DNA of 64,000 nucleotides from Streptomyces sp. MMG1533 (GTDB lineage Bacteria > Actinomycetota > Actinomycetes > Streptomycetales > Streptomycetaceae). Shown in pieces: positions 45,364 to 56,749 of the stretch; the stretch's first letter is position 1, and each line of letters opens with the position of its first letter. The position numbers were made by a program, and so were the translations under genes. Location: NCBI RefSeq assembly GCF_001279775.1, contig NZ_LGDG01000017.1, positions 1-64,000 of the forward strand, given 5' to 3'. The notes under the pieces were generated by a model. It ran no database searches. It had not been told where the DNA came from and saw nothing but the letters and a program-made list of their open reading frames with translations.

Positions 45364-46782
45364 GTGACCAGCACAGAGCAGGCAGCCAAGTCAGGAGCCG
45401 GGACGGCTCACCCCGATCACCTCGGGCATGTCATCTTCATCGCGGCGGCGGCCGCGATGGGCGGTTTCCTCTTCGGCTACGACAGCTCCGTGATCAACGG
45501 CGCCGTCGAGGCCATCCGGGACCGCTACGACGTGGGCTCCGCGGCCCTGGCCCAGGTCATCGCCATCGCACTGATCGGCTGTGCCATCGGTGCCGCGACC
45601 GCCGGCCGCATAGCCGACCGCATCGGACGCATCCGGTGCATGCAGATCTCGGCCGTCCTCTTCACGGTCAGCGCCGTCGGTTCCGCGCTTCCCTTCGCGC
45701 TGTACGACCTCGCCTTCTGGCGCGTCGTCGGCGGGTTCGCCATCGGCATGGCCTCCGTGATCGGCCCCGCCTACATCGCCGAGGTCGCCCCGCCGGCCTA
45801 CCGCGGCCGTCTCGGCTCCTTCCAGCAGGCCGCCATCGTCATCGGCATCGCGATCTCGCAGCTGGTCAACTGGGGTCTGCTGAACGCCGCCGGCGGCGAC
45901 CAGCGCGGCAAGCTCATGGGCCTGGAAGCCTGGCAGGTCATGCTGGGCGTCATGGTCGTCCCGGCCGTCCTCTACGGCCTGCTCTCCTTCGCGATCCCCG
46001 AGTCCCCGCGCTTCCTGATCTCCGTCGGCAAGCACGAGCGGGCCCGCGAGATCCTCGAAGAGGTCGAGGGCAAGAGCGTCGACCTGGACGCCCGCGTCAC
46101 CGAGATCGAGCACGCGATGACCAGCGAGCACAAGTCCACCTTCAAGGACCTGCTCGGCGGTTCCTTCTTCTTCAAGCCGATCGTCTGGATCGGCATCGGC
46201 CTGTCGGTCTTCCAGCAGTTCGTCGGCATCAACGTCGCGTTCTACTACTCCTCGACGCTGTGGCAGTCGGTCGGCGTCGACCCGACGGACTCGTTCTTCT
46301 ACTCCTTCACGACGTCGATCATCAACATCGTCGGCACCGTGATCGCCATGATCTTCGTGGACCGCGTCGGCCGTAAGCCGCTGGCCCTCATCGGCTCCGT
46401 CGGCATGGTGATCGGCCTCGCGCTGGAGGCCTGGGCGTTCTCCTTCGATCTGGTCGACGGCAAGCTGCCGGCCACCCAGGGCTGGATCGCGCTGATCGCC
46501 GCCCACGTCTTCGTCCTCTTCTTCGCCCTGTCCTGGGGTGTGGTCGTCTGGGTCTTCCTCGGCGAGATGTTCCCGAACCGGATCCGTGCCGCCGCCCTGG
46601 GCGTGGCCGCCTCCGCGCAGTGGATCGCCAACTGGGCCATCACCGCGAGCTTCCCGTCGCTGGCCGACTGGAACCTCTCCGTGACCTACGTGATCTACAC
46701 GGTCTTCGCCGCGCTCTCCATCCCGTTCGTCCTCAAGTACGTCAAGGAGACGAAGGGCAAGGCGCTGGAGGAGATGGGCTGA
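45364..46782 (+). CDS. glcP: Glucose permease (MFS sugar:H+ symporter)
   Basis: A 472-residue major facilitator with 12 predicted helices. Sugar-porter motifs: GYDSSVINGAVEAI, GRIADRIGRIR (loop 2-3), PESPRFL (after helix 6), QQFVGINVAFYYS (helix 7) and the second-half loop DRVGRKPLALIG. Length and sequence match GlcP, the main glucose importer of Streptomyces, required for glucose kinase-dependent carbon repression. GTG 45364 has GAGGAG 6 bases upstream. Followed by a strong terminator. Confidence 0.95.
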   Translation: MTSTEQAAKSGAGTAHPDHLGHVIFIAAAAAMGGFLFGYDSSVINGAVEAIRDRYDVGSAALAQVIAIALIGCAIGAATAGRIADRIGRIRCMQISAVLFTVSAVGSALPFALYDLAFWRVVGGFAIGMASVIGPAYIAEVAPPAYRGRLGSFQQAAIVIGIAISQLVNWGLLNAAGGDQRGKLMGLEAWQVMLGVMVVPAVLYGLLSFAIPESPRFLISVGKHERAREILEEVEGKSVDLDARVTEIEHAMTSEHKSTFKDLLGGSFFFKPIVWIGIGLSVFQQFVGINVAFYYSSTLWQSVGVDPTDSFFYSFTTSIINIVGTVIAMIFVDRVGRKPLALIGSVGMVIGLALEAWAFSFDLVDGKLPATQGWIALIAAHVFVLFFALSWGVVVWVFLGEMFPNRIRAAALGVAASAQWIANWAITASFPSLADWNLSVTYVIYTVFAALSIPFVLKYVKETKGKALEEMG

Positions 46783-46853
46783 GCCTCGTACCGAGGCGCC
46801 CCGCGAGCTCGGGGAGGAGGGCCAAGTCCCCGCTGCCCCTCTCCTCGTACCGT

Positions 46854-46896
46854 CCGCCGCCCCCGGCTCGGCCACCGCCCGAGCCGGGGGCGGCGG
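46854..46896 (+). terminator. glcP terminator
   Basis: An 18-bp perfect stem (46854-46871 with 46879-46896) with a 7-nt loop, followed by TCTT. It lies 71 bp after glcP. The remaining bases to 47095 show nothing identifiable. Confidence 0.88.
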
Positions 46897-47095
46897 TCTT
46901 CGTGCGGCACGGACGCTGCCGCCGCCGCTGATCTCCGGGCGTGACCGTGTCGAGGCCGGCGGGGTCGGCAGCGCGATCTCAGAGGTGCCCGGCGCGCGCC
47001 GAGTCGTAGCCCCGTGCGCCCCCGCAAGTCGGGCGCGGGAAGAACACGCATGTGGGTCACCGCCGAGACCCGCGGCCCGGCCGTTGTGGGAGGCG

Positions 47096-48067
47096 TCAGC
47101 CGGCCAGCTCCGGCAGCACCCGCTCCGCGAACAGCTGCAGACTCCGCCACCCTTCCTCCACCGGCATCCCGCCCGCCAGCGGATGCAGGACGAGGTTGTC
47201 CAGCCCCTGCGCCACGCAGTCGTCGGGTGTGAGGATCCGGTACACGCCCTCGGCGCGCAGCTCGTCCACCGTCGTGGCCGCCGACCGCACCGCCGAGCGG
47301 ATGTCGGCGGACTGCCAGGAGGCGTACGTCCGGGCCTCGTGCAGGAAGTGCTCGCCGTACACGGCCCACGCCTCGTCCGGGTCCTCGGCGAGGTGCAGCA
47401 GGGGCGTCTCGGCTGCGGGCATCATGGTCCAGCCCTCGGTGCCGTACTCGACGAGCCTCTCCTTGTAGTACGCCTCCAGCTCCGGCAGATGCGCGCTGGG
47501 GAAGAAGGGCAGACCGAGCCGGGCGGCCCGGCGGGCGGCGGCCTTGGAGGAGCCGCCGACCAGGAGGAGGGGGTGCGGGTCGGAGTACGGGCGCGGGGTG
47601 ACCCGTACCGTACGGCCCCGGTACGCGAACCGCTCCCCGGTCCAGGCCTTGAGGAGCGTCTCCAGGACCTCGTCCTGGATCCGCCCCCGCCGCGTCCACT
47701 CCACGTCGAACTGGGCGTACTCCTCGGGCCGGTACCCGATCCCGGCGACCGTCACCAGCCGTCCGCCGCTCAGCAGGTCCAGTACGGCGATGTCCTCGGC
47801 CAGGCGCAGCGGGTCGTGCAGCGGGCCGATGACGGCCGAGACCGTGACCGCGATCCGACGCGTGGCCCCGAAGACCGCGCCCGCGAAGGCGAACGGCGAG
47901 GGCAGCCAGTTGTCGGCGACGCCGTGGTGCTCCTCGGTCTGCACGGTGGTGATCCCGCGGTCGTCGGCGTACGCGGCCATCTCCAGGGCGGCCCGGTAGC
48001 GGGCGCCGAGCGAGGCCGGGGTGGCGCCGGGCTCGACGAGGTTGAAACGTACGACCGTGACGGGCAT
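47096..48067 (-). CDS. Luciferase-like (LLM class) flavin/F420-dependent oxidoreductase
   Basis: A 323-residue TIM-barrel bacterial-luciferase-family enzyme: MPVTVVRFNLVEPG start, QTEEHHGVADNWLPSPFAFAG, GRLVTVAGIGYRPEEYAQF and LLLVGGSSKAAARRAARLG. The cofactor may be F420 or FMN; it cannot be decided by eye. ATG 48067 follows GGGGGCT. It is divergent from ftsY, with a 148-bp gap. Confidence 0.92.
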   Translation of the reverse strand: MPVTVVRFNLVEPGATPASLGARYRAALEMAAYADDRGITTVQTEEHHGVADNWLPSPFAFAGAVFGATRRIAVTVSAVIGPLHDPLRLAEDIAVLDLLSGGRLVTVAGIGYRPEEYAQFDVEWTRRGRIQDEVLETLLKAWTGERFAYRGRTVRVTPRPYSDPHPLLLVGGSSKAAARRAARLGLPFFPSAHLPELEAYYKERLVEYGTEGWTMMPAAETPLLHLAEDPDEAWAVYGEHFLHEARTYASWQSADIRSAVRSAATTVDELRAEGVYRILTPDDCVAQGLDNLVLHPLAGGMPVEEGWRSLQLFAERVLPELAG

Positions 48068-48215
48068 GGGGAGCCCCCTTCGCCGGGCGGGTGGGGTGTC
48101 GGTGCCGGGGGAGATTAGCTGACGGTTCGTCAGGTATCCAGGGGTTCGGCATGCCCCCGTTCGGAGGTGCCGGCGACGGACCTGGCGGGAAGGGGTCGCG
48201 CATACTGGACGGGTT

Positions 48216-49418
48216 ATGGAAACCGTCATCCTTGCTGTAGTCATCGCCGTGGTCGTGCTCGGTGTGCTCGGCGGGCTCGTCGTCGGCAGCCGGCGCAAGA
48301 AGCCGCTGCCCCCGCCGCCTCCCACCACGCCCGACATCACCGCCCCTCCGGCCGAGCCGCACGTCGGCGACGAGGCCGAGACGCCGCGCGACGAACCGCG
48401 CCGGACGATAGAGGAGGTGGACCTCCCGGACGGCTCGGCTCCCGTCGCCGTGGAGGAGCCTCCCTCTGTCGAAGCCCCCGAGATCGAGATCCCCGAGCCG
48501 ACCGAGGGCCGTCTGGTCCGTCTGCGCGCCCGCCTCTCCCGCTCGCAGAACGCTCTCGGCAAGGGCCTGCTCACGCTCCTCGCGCGCGAGCACCTCGACG
48601 AGGACACCTGGGAGGAGATCGAGGACACCCTGCTCACCGCCGACGTCGGCGTGCAGCCCACGCAGGAGCTGGTCGAACGCCTGCGTGAACGCGTCAAGGT
48701 GCTCGGCACCCGGACACCGGACGAGCTGCGCGTCCTGCTGCGCGAGGAGCTGCTCAAGCTGGTCGGCACCGACGTCGACCGCACGGTCAAGACCGAGCCC
48801 GAGACCAGCAAGCCCGGCATCGTGATGGTCGTCGGCGTCAACGGCACCGGCAAGACCACCACCACCGGCAAGCTCGCCCGCGTCCTGGTGGCCGACGGTC
48901 GCAGCGTCGTGCTCGGCGCCGCCGACACCTTCCGTGCCGCCGCCGCCGACCAGCTGCAGACCTGGGGCGACCGGGTCGGCGCCCACACCGTGCGCGGCCC
49001 CGAAGCCGGTGACCCGGCCTCCGTCGCCTTCGACGCGGTCAAGGAGGGCAAGGAGATGGGCGCGGACGTCGTGCTCATCGACACCGCAGGGCGCCTGCAC
49101 ACCAAGACCGGCCTCATGGACGAGCTCGGCAAGGTCAAGCGGGTGGTCGAGAAGCACGCGCCCCTCGACGAGGTGCTGCTCGTCCTCGACGCGACGACGG
49201 GCCAGAACGGTCTGGTGCAGGCCCGGGTCTTCGCCGAGGTCGTCCAGATCACCGGCATCGTGCTGACCAAGCTGGACGGTACGGCCAAGGGCGGCATCGT
49301 GGTCGCGGTGCAGCGCGAGCTGGGCGTGCCGGTCAAGCTGGTGGGTCTCGGCGAGGGCGCCGACGACCTCGCGCCGTTCGAGCCGGAAGCGTTCGTGGAT
49401 GCCCTTATCGGTGAATGA
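48216..49418 (+). CDS. ftsY: Signal recognition particle receptor FtsY
   Basis: A 400-residue SRP receptor. N-terminal membrane helix (METVILAVVIAVVVLGVLGG), acidic/proline linker (about 25-100), helical N domain, and the GTPase G domain with GVNGTGKTTTTGKLAR (P-loop near 208), DTFRAAAADQL, DTAGRL and TKLDGTAKGG. It docks ribosome-SRP complexes (ffh at 56750) to the membrane. Single transcription unit closed by a hairpin. Confidence 0.97.
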   Translation: METVILAVVIAVVVLGVLGGLVVGSRRKKPLPPPPPTTPDITAPPAEPHVGDEAETPRDEPRRTIEEVDLPDGSAPVAVEEPPSVEAPEIEIPEPTEGRLVRLRARLSRSQNALGKGLLTLLAREHLDEDTWEEIEDTLLTADVGVQPTQELVERLRERVKVLGTRTPDELRVLLREELLKLVGTDVDRTVKTEPETSKPGIVMVVGVNGTGKTTTTGKLARVLVADGRSVVLGAADTFRAAAADQLQTWGDRVGAHTVRGPEAGDPASVAFDAVKEGKEMGADVVLIDTAGRLHTKTGLMDELGKVKRVVEKHAPLDEVLLVLDATTGQNGLVQARVFAEVVQITGIVLTKLDGTAKGGIVVAVQRELGVPVKLVGLGEGADDLAPFEPEAFVDALIGE

Positions 49419-49471
49419 CCTACGGACATCCGTATGTGGAAGGGACCTGCGGAAATCCGTATGTGACCGAA

Positions 49472-49512
49472 GAAGCGCCCGCCCCCAAGGTGCAGTTGGG
49501 GACGGGCGCTTC
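49472..49512. terminator. Bidirectional terminator between ftsY and the prim-pol gene
   Basis: GAAGCGCCCG...CGGGCGCTTC with further CCCC/GGGG pairing around an 11-nt loop, between convergent genes. Before it, TACGGACATCCGTA (49421-49434) and a near-copy of GGACATCCGTATGTG (49451-49465) form a small repeat. Confidence 0.75.
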
Positions 49513-49523
49513 GCTGTGTACGA

Positions 49524-50180
49524 CTATGCGCGCGACCGGTGCGTCACGTACGCCAGCGTCCCCAGCAGCAGCCTGGCCGCCGGCGGCTTCGTGGCGGTGT
49601 CCAGCGACGGTGGCCGCAGCCAGCGCACCGGCCCCAGCCCGCCCCGGTCGGACGGCGGAGCCGTGATGCACGTGCCGGAGCCGAGGCCGTGCAGGTCGAG
49701 GGAGGTGGGGTCGTCCCAGCCCATGCGGTAGAGGAGCTGGGGGAGCTCGGCGGCGGCGCCGGGGGCGACGAAGAAGTGGGCGCGGCCCTCGGGGGTGGCG
49801 GTCACCGGGCCGAGGGGGAGGCCCATGCGCTCCAGGCGGACCAGGGCGCGACGCCCGGCGGGCTCGGCCACCTCGATCACGTCGAACGCCCGGCCGACCG
49901 GCAGCATCACCGAGGCGCCGGGGAACTCCGCCCAGGTCTTGGTGGCTTCGTCGAGTGTCGCCCCGGCCTGGACGTGCGGCGCGAAGTCGAGGGGATGGGC
50001 GCCCGGGGCGGCGCAGTCGGCGCGCCCGCACGAGCAGGCGCCGGCCGCGGCGCGCGCCCCCGGGACGACGTCCCAGCCCCAGAGTCCGGTGAACTCGGCG
50101 ACGGTCGTGCACTCCGACGAGCGACCGCGCCGACGCGAGCCGGAGCGGATCTCCCGAATGCCGCCGATCGTGAAGCCCAT
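49524..50180 (-). CDS. Prim-pol (bifunctional DNA primase/polymerase) N-terminal-domain-like protein
   Basis: A 218-residue protein resembling the N-terminal prim-pol domain: GLWGWDVVPGARAAAGACSCGRADCAAPGAHPL (with the Cys cluster typical of the start of such domains), GASVMLPVGRAFDVIEV, GRAHFFVAPG and GSGTCITAPPS. It lacks any helicase part. The catalytic acidic residues are not clearly all present (FDVIEV in place of a DVD-type motif), so activity is uncertain. It is a conserved Streptomyces gene opposite nsdA. ATG 50180. The 444-bp gap to nsdA holds its promoter; I see no clear sites there. Confidence 0.8.
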   Translation of the reverse strand: MGFTIGGIREIRSGSRRRGRSSECTTVAEFTGLWGWDVVPGARAAAGACSCGRADCAAPGAHPLDFAPHVQAGATLDEATKTWAEFPGASVMLPVGRAFDVIEVAEPAGRRALVRLERMGLPLGPVTATPEGRAHFFVAPGAAAELPQLLYRMGWDDPTSLDLHGLGSGTCITAPPSDRGGLGPVRWLRPPSLDTATKPPAARLLLGTLAYVTHRSRA

Positions 50181-50624
50181 GCCCCCTCCAACGTGTCGGG
50201 CGTGCCGGTGGTTACGTGGCGAACGCGAACTGTGACTCTCCGTTGCCTTCCCGGTGTCACTTCCGTGTCATGCAGGCGCTCGGACGCACCCTGGGTGGTG
50301 CGCTGGGCCGCGTGCGCCCCCGAGTGCACCGCTCCGCCGCTCCCGGCTGTCCTCTGTCAAGTGAATCGTGTGGAGGTGGGCGTGAGTTCATTCGAAGGGG
50401 TGGCGAATGGTGGCGTTTCCGGGATCGCCATGGATGGACGCGTGATCGTAGGATTACTTTGAGTGCACGAGTCCTGGGGGCACATGCACTTGTGGGTATG
50501 CCGGAGGCAACTCGGGTTCCCGTTCGAAGGATGGCAACTGCCGGACGGGCGGCCGTATTTACCGGCATTCTGATAAGGCTTGGCGCACTCAGTGACAAGT
50601 GGTCTCAGGGATGGGGGCGTTCCA

Positions 50625-52127
50625 GTGAGCGGCAACGGCGGTGGCGGGACGAGCGCGACAAACGCAATGAACGCCGACAAGCGCCCCAACGAGCTGCTCA
50701 CTTCGTGGTTCGCGCGCAGCGGCTGGTCCAAGGGCGAGCTCGCCCGCCAGGTCAACCGCAGGGCCCGCCAGTTGGGCGCCAACCACATTTCCACCGACAC
50801 CTCGCGCGTTCGCCGCTGGCTGGACGGCGAGAACCCCCGTGAGCCGATCCCCCGGATCCTGTCCGAGCTGTTCTCCGAGCGGTTCGGCTGTGTCGTCTCC
50901 GTCGAGGACCTCGGCCTGCGGGCCGCCCGCCAGTCACCCTCCGCGACCGGCGTCGACCTGCCCTGGACGGGCCCGCAGACGGTGGCCCTGCTCAGCGAGT
51001 TCTCGCGCAGCGACCTGATGCTGGCGCGGCGCGGCTTCCTCGGGACCTCGCTGGCCCTGTCCGCGGGCCCGTCCCTCATCGAGCCCATGCAGCGCTGGCT
51101 GGTGCCCGCGCCCCCGTCCTCGCACCACGAGCCCGAGCCGTCCGTGTCCTCGGCGGCCTCGGCCCGCCGAGGCCGGCTGTCCAAGCCCGAGCTGGACCTC
51201 CTCGAGTCGACGACGGTGATGTTCCGCCAGTGGGACGCCCAGTGCGGCGGCGGCCTGCGCCGCAAGGCCGTCGTCGGCCAGCTGCACGAGGTGACCGACC
51301 TTCTCCAGGAGTCGCAGCCCGAGGCCACCGCCAGAAAGCTGTTCAAGGTCGCCGCCGAGCTCGCGGAGCTCGCGGGCTGGATGTCGTACGACGTCGGGCT
51401 CCAGCCCACCGCGCAGAAGTACTTCGTCCTCGCCCTGCACGCCGCCAAGGAGGCGGGTGACAAGCCGCTCGGTTCGTACGTGCTGTCCAGCATGAGCCGC
51501 CAGATGATCCACCTCGGGCGGCCCGAGGACGCGCTGGAGCTGATTCACCTCGCGCAGTACGGAAGCCGGGACTGCGCGAGCCCGCGCACCCAGTCCATGC
51601 TGTATGCGATGGAGGCCCGCGCCTACGCCAACATGGGGCAGCCCGGCAAGTGCAAGAGGGCGGTCCGGATGGCCGAGGACACCTTCGCCGACGCCGACGA
51701 GTGGGACGAGCCGGACCCCGACTGGATCCGCTTCTTCTCCGAGGCCGAGCTGTACGGCGAGAACTCCCACTCCTACCGCGACCTCGCCTACGTCGCCGGT
51801 CGCAGCCCCACCTACGCCTCCCTGGCCGAGCCCCTGATGCAGCGGGCCGTCGAGCTCTTCGCCGAGGATCTCGATCACCAGCGTTCGTACGCACTCAACC
51901 TGATCGGCATGGCCACGGTCCACCTGCTCCAGCGCGAGCCCGAGCGGAGCGCGGAGCTGGCCACGAAGGCCATGCTGGAGGCCAAGAAAGTGCGCTCCGA
52001 GCGCGTCAACACTCGTATTCGAAAGACGGTCGACACGGCCGTACGCGATTTCGGTGATCTCGCGGTGGTCGTGGATCTCACGGACCAGCTGGCCATCGAG
52101 CTCCCCGAGACCGCCGAGGCCGTCTGA
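50625..52127 (+). CDS. nsdA: NsdA, negative regulator of differentiation and antibiotic production
   Basis: A 500-residue protein: N-terminal region with HTH-like character (RPNELLTSWFARSGWSKGEL, TDTSRVRRWLDGENPREPIP), then a helical TPR-like body (about 190-480) ending DLTDQLAIELPETAEAV. Length and sequence match NsdA of S. coelicolor, whose loss raises antibiotic production and sporulation. GTG 50625 follows GATGGGGGC. Related to BldD/Nsd-type XRE-TPR regulators. Confidence 0.94.
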   Translation: MSGNGGGGTSATNAMNADKRPNELLTSWFARSGWSKGELARQVNRRARQLGANHISTDTSRVRRWLDGENPREPIPRILSELFSERFGCVVSVEDLGLRAARQSPSATGVDLPWTGPQTVALLSEFSRSDLMLARRGFLGTSLALSAGPSLIEPMQRWLVPAPPSSHHEPEPSVSSAASARRGRLSKPELDLLESTTVMFRQWDAQCGGGLRRKAVVGQLHEVTDLLQESQPEATARKLFKVAAELAELAGWMSYDVGLQPTAQKYFVLALHAAKEAGDKPLGSYVLSSMSRQMIHLGRPEDALELIHLAQYGSRDCASPRTQSMLYAMEARAYANMGQPGKCKRAVRMAEDTFADADEWDEPDPDWIRFFSEAELYGENSHSYRDLAYVAGRSPTYASLAEPLMQRAVELFAEDLDHQRSYALNLIGMATVHLLQREPERSAELATKAMLEAKKVRSERVNTRIRKTVDTAVRDFGDLAVVVDLTDQLAIELPETAEAV

Positions 52128-52298
52128 GATCCCAGGAGAATCCCTGAACCCCGGCCGCGGCCGGCCCTCCCGAACTGCCCGACTCGGCTCCCCCGTGCCA
52201 GGTCATCGGAAGGCCGACCGCGGCCGGTTTCTTTCCTTCGTCGAAGGTTGCGCGACGATAACGATCGACGCGTCCAATATCTGCCAGTTCATCTAGGC

Positions 52299-52334
52299 GT
52301 AACACACAGGGCACCTTCGTCACGGCGGCGAAAC
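52299..52334 (+). promoter_or_regulatory. GlnR operator of amtB-glnK-glnD
   Basis: Two GlnR-type boxes: GTCAC-GGCGGC-GAAAC (52319-52334) matches the gTnAc-n6-GaAAc consensus exactly, and GTAAC-ACACAG-GGCAC (52299-52314) is a weaker one 20 bp upstream. GlnR activates amtB under nitrogen limitation in Streptomyces. The gene start lies 118 bp downstream. Other parts of the 324-bp gap are unremarkable. Confidence 0.85.
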
Positions 52335-52451
52335 AACGAGGGGCTTCGACCGAAACCGCGCTGCGTCAATCTCATGGCGCATAACCGGCCCACCCCTCAA
52401 TCCGCTCAGGCTTCGCCCGCACGGGGCCGTACCAACGACGAGGAGACGCCG

Positions 52452-54127
<1,676 letters not shown>

Positions 54128-54153
54128 CAGAAGAACAGAACAGGAGCCACTGG

Positions 54154-56604
54154 GTGACGAGTACGGACGTGCGCAAGGATGCAGAGGACTCGGGACCCAG
54201 CGGCTACGCGGCGGCCCGGCTGCGCCTCCTCACAGAGGGGGCGCGGTCCGGGCCGCCGCGCCGTGCCGCCCTCGCCGAACTGACCGACGACTGGCTGTCC
54301 GGGCTGTTCAACGCGGCGGGGGAGGGGCTGCGCGGGGTCTCACTGATCGCCGTCGGCGGCTACGGCCGCGGTGAACTGTCCCCACGCAGCGACCTGGATC
54401 TCCTCCTGCTGCACGACGGCAGCGACTCCGGCGCGGTCGCCGCCCTGGCCGACCGCATGTGGTACCCGGTCTGGGACCTCGGCCTCGCCCTCGACCACTC
54501 CGTGCGTACGCCGGCCGAGGCCCGCAAGACCGCCGGCGAGGACCTGAAGGTGCAGTTGGGTCTGCTGGACGCCCGGCACCTCGCGGGAGACCTCGGCCTC
54601 ACCGCCGGATTGCGTACGGCCGTCCTCGCCGACTGGCGCAACCAGGCGCCGAAACGTCTCCCCGAGCTCCAGGAGCTGTGCGCCGAGCGCGCCGAGCGGC
54701 AGGGCGAGCTGCAGTACCTCCTGGAACCGGACCTCAAGGAAGCGCGAGGCGGGCTGAGGGACGCCACCGCCCTGCGCGCCGTCGCCGCCTCCTGGCTGGC
54801 CGACGCCCCGCGCGAGGGCCTCGACGACGCCCGGCGCCGGCTCCTCGACGTCCGTGACGCCCTGCACCTGACGACCGGGCGCGCGACCGACCGGCTCGCG
54901 CTCCAGGAGCAGGACCAGGTCGCCGCCGAGCTCGGTCTGCTCGACGCCGACACGCTGCTGCGGCAGGTGTACGAGGCGGCGCGGGTCATCTCCTACGCCA
55001 GTGATGTCACCTGGCGCGAAGTGGGGCGCGTTCTCAGGTCGCGCGCCGTGCGGCCGCGTCTGCGCGCCATGCTCGGGGGTGGCAAGCCGGTCTCCGACCG
55101 CTCGCCGCTGGCCGAGGGGGTGGTGGAGCAGGACGGCGAGGTGGTGCTCGCCCGTGCCGCGCGCCCCGAACGCGACCCTGTGCTCCCCCTGCGTGCCGCG
55201 GCCGCCGCCGCGCAGGCCGGGCTTCCGCTCTCCCTGCACGCCGTGCGGCGGATGGCTGCCACCGCGCGCCCCCTGCCCTCGCCCTGGCCCGCCGAGGCGC
55301 GCGAACAGCTCGTGACCCTGCTCGGTTCCGGCCAGCCCACCATCGACGTGTGGGAGGCGCTGGAGGCGGAGGGCCTGATCACCCGCCTGCTTCCCGACTG
55401 GGAGCGGGTGCGCTGCCGGCCGCAGCGCAACGCCGTGCACGTCTGGACCGTCGACCGGCACCTCATCGAGACCGCCGTCCGCGCCTCCGAGTTCACCCGC
55501 CGCGTCAGCCGCCCCGACCTGCTGCTGGTCGCCGCACTGCTGCACGACATCGGCAAGGGCTGGCCCGGCGACCACTCGGTGGCCGGCGAGATCATCGCCA
55601 AGGACGTGGCCGCCCGGATCGGCTTCGACCGCGCGGAAGTGGCGGTGCTCGCCACGCTCGTACGCCATCATCTGCTGCTCATCGACACCGCCACCCGGCG
55701 TGACCTGGAGGACCCGGCCACCGTGCGCTCGGTCGCCGAGGCGGTCGGCTCGCAGAGCACCCTGGAACTGCTGCACGCGCTGACCGAGGCGGACGCGCTG
55801 GCCACCGGACCGGCCGCCTGGTCGTCCTGGCGGGGCTCGCTCGTCGCCGACCTGGTCAAGCGGGTCCACGCGGTCCTGTCCGGGGACCTCGCGGACGAGC
55901 CCGAGTCCGCCGCGCCGACCGCCGAGCAGGAGCGGCTCGCGATCGAGGCGGTCGCCACCGGCGGCCCGGTGCTCGCCCTGCGTGCGCAGACCGAGCCGCC
56001 GACGACCGAGGAGCAGCCGGTCGGAGATCCCGAGCCCCTCGGCGTGGAACTGCTCATCGCCGTACCCGACCAGACGGGCGTGCTGCCCGCGGTGGCCGGC
56101 GTCCTCGCCATGCACCGCCTGACGGTCCGCACCGCCGAGCTGCGCGCCCTGGACCTGCCCGACGGCGTCGAGGGCTCCGTCCTGCTGCTGAACTGGCGGG
56201 TCGCCGCCGAGTACGGCTCGCTGCCCCAGGCCGCCCGGCTCCGCGCCGATCTCGTACGCGCTCTCGACGGCTCCCTCGACATCACGGGCCGCCTCGCCGA
56301 ACGCGACGCCGCCTATCCGCGTCGCCGGGGAGTCGTGGCGCCGCCGCCCCGGGTCACCGTCCACCCGGCGGCCTCCCGCCTGGCCACGGTCATCGAGGTC
56401 CGCGCCCAGGACGTACCCGGCCTGCTGCACCGCATCGGGCACGCGCTGGAGGAGGCGGGCGTGCGGATGCGCAGCGCGCACGTGAGCACGCTCGGGGCCA
56501 ACGCGGTCGATGCTTTCTATGTGACCGGGCCGGAGGGGGCGCCGCTGCCGAACGACGAGGCGGCCTCCGTGGTGCGGAAACTGGAGGAGACGCTGCGGGG
56601 GTGA
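54154..56604 (+). CDS. glnD: PII nucleotidyltransferase (GlnD)
   Basis: An 816-residue enzyme that modifies and demodifies GlnK. N-terminal nucleotidyltransferase (VGGYGRGELSPRSDLDLLLL near 68, with GG and DxD), HD hydrolase (LLHDIGKGWPGDHS near 465), then two ACT domains at the C-terminus. In Streptomyces GlnD adds AMP to GlnK Tyr51 rather than UMP. GTG 54154, 26 bp after glnK. Last gene of the operon; a terminator follows. Confidence 0.97.
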   Translation: MTSTDVRKDAEDSGPSGYAAARLRLLTEGARSGPPRRAALAELTDDWLSGLFNAAGEGLRGVSLIAVGGYGRGELSPRSDLDLLLLHDGSDSGAVAALADRMWYPVWDLGLALDHSVRTPAEARKTAGEDLKVQLGLLDARHLAGDLGLTAGLRTAVLADWRNQAPKRLPELQELCAERAERQGELQYLLEPDLKEARGGLRDATALRAVAASWLADAPREGLDDARRRLLDVRDALHLTTGRATDRLALQEQDQVAAELGLLDADTLLRQVYEAARVISYASDVTWREVGRVLRSRAVRPRLRAMLGGGKPVSDRSPLAEGVVEQDGEVVLARAARPERDPVLPLRAAAAAAQAGLPLSLHAVRRMAATARPLPSPWPAEAREQLVTLLGSGQPTIDVWEALEAEGLITRLLPDWERVRCRPQRNAVHVWTVDRHLIETAVRASEFTRRVSRPDLLLVAALLHDIGKGWPGDHSVAGEIIAKDVAARIGFDRAEVAVLATLVRHHLLLIDTATRRDLEDPATVRSVAEAVGSQSTLELLHALTEADALATGPAAWSSWRGSLVADLVKRVHAVLSGDLADEPESAAPTAEQERLAIEAVATGGPVLALRAQTEPPTTEEQPVGDPEPLGVELLIAVPDQTGVLPAVAGVLAMHRLTVRTAELRALDLPDGVEGSVLLLNWRVAAEYGSLPQAARLRADLVRALDGSLDITGRLAERDAAYPRRRGVVAPPPRVTVHPAASRLATVIEVRAQDVPGLLHRIGHALEEAGVRMRSAHVSTLGANAVDAFYVTGPEGAPLPNDEAASVVRKLEETLRG

Positions 56605-56646
56605 CCCCGAGGCGTCCGACACACCGTCCCCGCGGAAGCGGGGTGC

Positions 56647-56680
56647 CGTCCCCGCCCGCCGTGTGCAGCGGGCGGGGACG
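56647..56680 (+). terminator. amtB-glnK-glnD terminator
   Basis: CGTCCCCGCCCGC (56647-56659) with GCGGGCGGGGACG (56668-56680), a 13-bp perfect stem, loop of 8, followed by ATTGTCTT. Confidence 0.85.
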
Positions 56681-56749
56681 ATTGTCTTGCGGGGCCGGAT
56701 ACCCTGGAAGACGCTCACACTGCCCCCGACTCCGAGGACCGACGCCGCC

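Noticed and set aside
49421..49465. Repeat of a CCGTATGTG element after ftsY as a possible CRISPR or att site
   Set aside because: Only two copies with a short gap next to a terminator; no cas or integrase genes and no other copies seen.
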